This document shows, one piece after another, positions 60,599 to 64,000 of a stretch of 64,000 nt of DNA (positions are counted from its first letter, which is position 1; each line of letters opens with the position of its first letter). The stretch is from UBA11512 sp964623895 (GTDB lineage Bacteria > Bacillota > Clostridia > Oscillospirales > CAG-272): assembly GCA_964623895.1 (NCBI GenBank), contig CAZUWA010000002.1, positions 1 through 64,000 of the forward strand. The letters are read 5' to 3'. The position numbers and the translations under genes were made by a program. The notes under the pieces are model-generated. The model was not told where the DNA came from. It saw only the letters and a program-made list of their open reading frames with translations, and searched no databases.

Positions 60599-61616
60599 AC
60601 TGTTTAATTTCCGTCAAGACGATGAAACCGTCTTTTCCGTTTGAAAGAACGCTATAGTTTTGGTCGTTCGGAACGGGTACGCGGGTAGTGCCGTTCAGGT
60701 TTGCTTTCACATAATAAAGTTGATAGTTTTTTGCGGTATCGCCCGAACCTGAAGTGATCGTCAGGCGCTTGTTGTAATTATAACCTTTGACATCCTCAAA
60801 AAAGTCTTCTAACGAAAGATCGTTTGCCATGATATATTCGGCATAGGGCACGCCGACGTAGCGTAAATGCCATGCGGATGCTGTCAGATCTGTGGCTTTG
60901 GTGTCTCCGATAATGTCGGGTGTGATCAAACCGTATTTTCCGCAGACCTCCCTTAAATAATTTGCTTGTTCGGCTGAGTATTGGAAACCTTTTCCGCCAT
61001 TGTTGAAGCGAAAATCAATGCTGTAACCGGTGGCATGATCGCTGTGAGAAATATCGGTACATTCTTTGTCGGGACACTGAATGTAATTGCCTTGAATCTT
61101 GGTGTCGTAACCTGTGAGAAGCAGAAGCTGATGGCGTCCTTCGGTCTCGTCTTTAAAATGCTCGTTCAGGTCTTTTTGAAGTGCAGAGAGTGCAGAATAC
61201 AGCTCCGGTGCGACCTTGACGTTGCCTGCAAGCGCCATACCGTTTCGATTTGAAAAGATGATTTCTGTCAGATTTCCTACGGTGCTTGGCGCAAAAGGAT
61301 GCTCTGCGTCTACCGTGGACAAGAGATCGAAGGAGAACAACTGCTCGAGTGTGAAATCTAAATATTCGGTCGCGGCAGGCAGGGATGGCGTCGGCTCGGC
61401 TGTTCCGAAGGACAGAGAGGGTGTTGGTTCGGCAGTCAGAGACTGATTTGGTGTTTTGCTTGCACCGGAAGACTGCGAAGGATCGGGCGCTTCGTGAAAA
61501 CGAACAAAAACAAGTGCGACAATCAGCGCCACGACAAGAAGAAGCGCGGCTGTCAACAGATAGATCGTCGTATAGCGATGATGGATCTCTTGGGATCGGC
61601 GTGTGCTTTGACTCAT
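60597..61616 (-). CDS. VanY-like D-alanyl-D-alanine carboxypeptidase (M15B), membrane-anchored
   Basis: A 339-residue protein. One N-terminal transmembrane helix (about residues 19-41) precedes a Ser/Thr/Pro linker containing two AEPTPSL repeats. The M15 zinc peptidase domain (about 170-300) has the ligands His and Asp in SHSDHATGYSIDF near 198-210 and His in SAWHLRYVG near 262. It trims pentapeptides in peptidoglycan outside the membrane. An insert (NNGGKGFQYSAEQANYLREVCGKYG) is normal for VanY. The start at 61616 has GGAG before it; the frame is open 11 codons further upstream. Confidence 0.88.
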   Translation of the reverse strand: MSQSTRRSQEIHHRYTTIYLLTAALLLVVALIVALVFVRFHEAPDPSQSSGASKTPNQSLTAEPTPSLSFGTAEPTPSLPAATEYLDFTLEQLFSFDLLSTVDAEHPFAPSTVGNLTEIIFSNRNGMALAGNVKVAPELYSALSALQKDLNEHFKDETEGRHQLLLLTGYDTKIQGNYIQCPDKECTDISHSDHATGYSIDFRFNNGGKGFQYSAEQANYLREVCGKYGLITPDIIGDTKATDLTASAWHLRYVGVPYAEYIMANDLSLEDFFEDVKGYNYNKRLTITSGSGDTAKNYQLYYVKANLNGTTRVPVPNDQNYSVLSNGKDGFIVLTEIKQ

Positions 61617-61814
61617 AGTAATCTCCATTCCGCCGCTCTGCAGCGACATTTGTAATAGGATCCGACCGTGTTTTGCTTTGCAAAAAATCGAATCGGGCTT
61701 GTTTTTTATTGATGTAATTGTCGTGTGATCTCAAGAAGGTCTTTCTCTTCTTCCTTATTGTAGCACATTTTCCGAAATAATAAAAGAGATTTTCAAAAAA
61801 TGTTTTGTTTTTTA

Positions 61815-61850
61815 GAAAAAAGCACGGCAAGCGTGTGCCTGCCGTGTTTA
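61815..61850 (-). terminator. Terminator of the trigger-factor-like lipoprotein gene
   Basis: Stem CACGGCA / TGCCGTG around a 10-nt loop. On the minus strand it is followed by CTTTTTTCT. It lies about 15 nt past the stop. Confidence 0.75.
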
Positions 61851-61860
61851 AAAAATATCT

Positions 61861-63423
61861 TTATTTTACTTCGACATTTTCGCCGAGCCACTTCTGCGCC
61901 TCGTTGATTGCGACTTGTCTCTTAACATATTTTTTGCCGTAGGAGTCGATGACGCTGTCTCTGGTCTCTTCGTCTCCGTAGAAATCAAGGATCTGTTCGC
62001 TTGTTACATCCGTCAAATTTTGATCCTTTGCGATTTGGTAAAGGATCAGATCCTGCTTCAACGATTTGCCTGCTTCGTCATACAAATCCTTTTCCATACT
62101 GTTTACATAACTTGCTGCGGTGCTTGCGTTTTGGAAGTAGGAATAATACATCATGTAGTAGTAGTTGTACAGCATGTTGTAATACTCGTCAAGTTGGGAG
62201 ATCGGCCATTTCTTCATGGTGGAGTTTGCCATCATTGCTTCCACAGCCAAAACTTCTTTTGCGGATTTATTGTAGTCTGCCATCAGTTCAGCTTTGTTTT
62301 CGTATTCAAACTCGGCGTCTTCGTTTGCCTTGAGATAATCCTTCTTGAGAGTATCGAATTCTTCTTGGTCTTCAATGTCTCTGCGGAATTCGATCTCAAC
62401 TTCGAGAATGGTCACTTCATAGGTGATGTTCTTTTCTTTTAAGATCGCAGTCTTATGATCCTTGGGGAACTGAAGGGTGAAGGCAGGTACTTTGGTGTTT
62501 ACCGCAACGGACTGACCGACCAGTTTTGCGGCAAAACCAGTAACAAAGGAACTGTCTTCTTCGATAGCATCGTCTTCGTCAACATCGTCATCGGGATCGG
62601 AGGGCATGATGTAAGCATAACCCTTCTTTGTCTCTTCCTCTTCATCTTCTTCAGGCTCTTCGGAAGTCTCGTCCTCTTCTTTTTCCTCGTCGTCTTCAGC
62701 GGTGTAACTGGTGTATTCCGGAACGGTCCATTCGATCGTTAAGGTGATCTCATCGCCGTCTTTTGCAGTGATCTTGCCGTTCTGTCCTGCAATGGTGACC
62801 TTGAAATTGTGCTCTTTCTTAGTTGTTTCGGTATCTTCGGAGGTGGAAGTGGAGGTGCTTTCATCCGCCTGCGGAGCGGGTTCAGCGTCATCCGATACAG
62901 CGGTAGCTTCGGCATTTGCAGAGGAAGGCTCTTCGGAAGTTTCATCCTCCTCGTCTTCGATCGCTTTGAAAGCATCCTCGAAGGAAGAAGCGGTGACATC
63001 GCCTAAAGGAAGTTTGAATTCGGCAACGCCGTCTTTGAATTCAGCTGCCTTTAATGCTTCGTCAAATCCGGTCACGCCGGACTCGCCAAGTTTAATCTTG
63101 ATGGTGTCATTCAGCATTTCGAGCGTGGAGGTGTAGTAGATATAAACGGTGTAAGAACCGCTGATGAAATCGTCCGGAAGATCCTTGTTCGAATCATAAA
63201 CGATCGTGCCTGTAGTGATGTCGCGAATACCGGGGTATGCCTCAAGTAGACTTTTGAGCGCGTCATCTACCTTTTCTGTTACATCTTTATTGGTAATGAA
63301 AATGACCGAACCGTCCTTATAGTCTGCCATATTCACATAAGAGCTTACATTATTGAAACCCGAGCAGGCGCAAAGCCCCAGAAGCATCAATACTGCAAGC
63401 AAAGCCGCAATAAATTTCTTCAT
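61861..63423 (-). CDS. Secreted trigger-factor-like lipoprotein (peptidyl-prolyl isomerase-like)
   Basis: A 520-residue lipoprotein. The signal peptide ends LGLCACSG (lipid-modified Cys near residue 20). The central part resembles the FKBP-like domain of trigger factor (SSFVTGFAAKLVGQSVAVNTKVPAFTLQFPKDHKTAILKEKNITYEVTILEVE, about 292-345), but the flap region is replaced by acidic low-complexity sequence (EDDEEKEEDETSEEPEEDEEEE). A second acidic stretch lies near 160-205. The C-terminal helical part (about 350-515) resembles trigger factor's chaperone arms, with a Tyr/Met-rich helix (YYNMLYNYYYMMYYSYF). Secreted chaperones of this kind may fold surface proteins. Promoter and terminator are its own. 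PPIase activity is not assured. Confidence 0.72.
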   Translation of the reverse strand: MKKFIAALLAVLMLLGLCACSGFNNVSSYVNMADYKDGSVIFITNKDVTEKVDDALKSLLEAYPGIRDITTGTIVYDSNKDLPDDFISGSYTVYIYYTSTLEMLNDTIKIKLGESGVTGFDEALKAAEFKDGVAEFKLPLGDVTASSFEDAFKAIEDEEDETSEEPSSANAEATAVSDDAEPAPQADESTSTSTSEDTETTKKEHNFKVTIAGQNGKITAKDGDEITLTIEWTVPEYTSYTAEDDEEKEEDETSEEPEEDEEEETKKGYAYIMPSDPDDDVDEDDAIEEDSSFVTGFAAKLVGQSVAVNTKVPAFTLQFPKDHKTAILKEKNITYEVTILEVEIEFRRDIEDQEEFDTLKKDYLKANEDAEFEYENKAELMADYNKSAKEVLAVEAMMANSTMKKWPISQLDEYYNMLYNYYYMMYYSYFQNASTAASYVNSMEKDLYDEAGKSLKQDLILYQIAKDQNLTDVTSEQILDFYGDEETRDSVIDSYGKKYVKRQVAINEAQKWLGENVEVK

Positions 63424-63465
63424 TTCTTTGAACTCCTTGTTTTGGTGTTTTTAGTCATCACTCTT

Positions 63466-63494
63466 ATGATATCACATTTTTGGCAAAATGTAAA
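63466..63494 (-). promoter_or_regulatory. Promoter of the trigger-factor-like lipoprotein gene
   Basis: Read on the minus strand: -35 TTTACA, 17-bp spacer, -10 TATCAT, 42 nt upstream of the start. AAGGAG precedes the ATG. Confidence 0.6.
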
Positions 63495-63715
63495 GTCCTA
63501 TTTTGAAATTTCTCCCCTGTTTCGATGAGAAAACTGCGAAGAAACGGTTAATTTTTTATGAAACTGCTGATTCGATGGCGTGGCTGTATTTCGATCGTAT
63601 GATCGTGTTCTGCTCTGATCGGAGGTCGTTTTCTACTGCAAGTTGTCGCTTTTAACAATAAAATTTTGAATAAATTGTATAAATTACCAAAAATTTAAAA
63701 AGAAGAAAAAACCTC

Positions 63716-63745
63716 TTGCAAAACAGCGGAGAGTGTTATATACTG
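63716..63745 (+). promoter_or_regulatory. Putative gcvT promoter
   Basis: -35 TTGCAA, 18-bp spacer, -10 TATACT, leaving a leader of about 97 nt before gcvT. Confidence 0.5.
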
Positions 63746-63848
63746 TTTTAAGGTGGAGGAGTCGCCATTACGGTTCATTGCGGCGTTTTTACCGAAAACC
63801 GGTCAATCTGTTTAGAATTTGTCGGAGAAAAGAGAGAAATATAAATAT

Positions 63849-64000
63849 ATGGAAAAGAAAACCCCTTTGTATGATGATCATGTTGCCTTAGGTGGTAAGA
63901 TTGTACCTTTTGCGGGATATCTTTTGCCGGTACAGTACGGAACGGGTGTTATTGCCGAGCATATGGCAGTACGTACCAAGGCAGGTCTCTTTGATGTTTC
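63849..64000 (+). CDS. gcvT: Aminomethyltransferase GcvT (glycine cleavage T protein), 5' part only
   Basis: Only the first 50 codons lie in the window. The translation MEKKTPLYDDHVALGGKI, then VPFAGYLLPVQYGTGVIAEH, then MAVRTKAGLFDVS is the characteristic start of GcvT (TPLYDxH, GGKxVxFxGxxxPVQY, EHxxVRxxAGLFDVS). It transfers the aminomethyl carbon of glycine to tetrahydrofolate within the glycine cleavage system; gcvH and gcvP would be expected beyond the end. A GGAGAAAAGAGAG stretch precedes the ATG. Confidence 0.93.
   Translation, partial: MEKKTPLYDDHVALGGKIVPFAGYLLPVQYGTGVIAEHMAVRTKAGLFDV

Larger units (their letters stand above)
63424..63848. other. 425-nt divergent intergenic region
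   Basis: Contains the promoter for the trigger-factor-like gene (63466-63494) and a putative gcvT promoter (63716-63745). Between them (about 63500-63710) I see no gene, no repeat and no clear RNA element, only AT-rich sequence. The gcvT leader from about 63752 can fold partially (CGCC/GGCG; ACCG/CGGT) without matching a riboswitch I know. Confidence 0.5.

Noticed and set aside
61153..61830. Long minus-strand frame overlapping the VanY-like gene
   Set aside because: It is a shadow in another frame: it lacks any family resemblance, is Arg/Cys-rich, and the M15 peptidase reading of the same DNA is clear.
63720..63848. Glycine riboswitch upstream of gcvT
   Set aside because: GGAGAG-like bases occur near 63730 but overlap the probable promoter, and the paired aptamer architecture with its conserved cores could not be traced.
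1..64000. CRISPR arrays, insertion sequences, prophage or defence islands
   Set aside because: I saw no regularly spaced repeats, transposase or integrase reading frames, or recognisable defence genes; the content is essentially conserved chromosomal core.

Overview
The window looks like the replication-origin neighbourhood of a spore-forming, low-to-mid GC Clostridia bacterium (Firmicutes), probably an uncultured gut lineage. The evidence is the block rpmH-rnpA-yidD-yidC-jag diverging from dnaA-dnaN-recF-remB-gyrB-gyrA; spore genes (gpr protease, dipicolinate synthase dpaA and dpaB); a DnaD-type and a DnaC/DnaI-type replication protein; TTG and GTG starts behind strong Shine-Dalgarno sites; and near-consensus sigma-A promoters, almost all with 17-bp spacers. 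I recognise no rRNA, complete tRNA, insertion sequence, prophage or CRISPR array.

Layout. 0-13 kb: housekeeping genes (sugar isomerase-like, HIT, DUF1858, trmK, Nif3-like, prfB, nrdR), a 956-residue CotH surface lipoprotein, a Gfo/Idh/MocA oxidoreductase, an EF-G paralog and a radical SAM gene. 13-18 kb: mscL, a Noc-position ParB paralog, two parS sites, parA-parB, serS. 18-31 kb: two small membrane proteins (one with MORN repeats), polA, an SPFH/zinc-ribbon/TPM cluster resembling Bacillus YdjI-YdjG-YdjH, a dCMP deaminase, rimI-tsaD, a cluster of DnaA boxes, then dnaD-dnaC-DUF4093. 31-39 kb: gpr, an orphan peptide-binding lipoprotein, DUF4364, a sigma factor, a tRNA-like structured leader before a zinc-ribbon gene, a PflX-like radical SAM gene, dpaA-dpaB. 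39-52 kb: the origin core. 52-64 kb: recA-recX-rimO, a nucleotidyltransferase-pncC-HAD cluster, asd, an orphan sugar-type binding protein, a VanY-like carboxypeptidase, a secreted trigger-factor-like lipoprotein and the 5' end of gcvT.

The dnaA-dnaN gap holds degenerate DnaA boxes followed by a DnaA-trio tract, which marks oriC. By hand count, G/C balance on the + strand differs in sign on the two sides (C>G in a tsaD sample, G>C in a dnaN sample), as expected for bidirectional replication from there. Most genes left of oriC nevertheless point toward it, head-on to the fork, which is unusual for a Firmicute. The two perfect DnaA boxes I found lie 16 kb away, upstream of dnaD.

No obviously new multi-gene defence or biosynthetic system is visible. 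The most interesting signals are the distal DnaA-box cluster, the tRNA-like leader with a CAU-type loop, the parS/Noc-like/LexA-box segment, the SPFH-zinc-ribbon cluster and the secreted trigger-factor-like protein.
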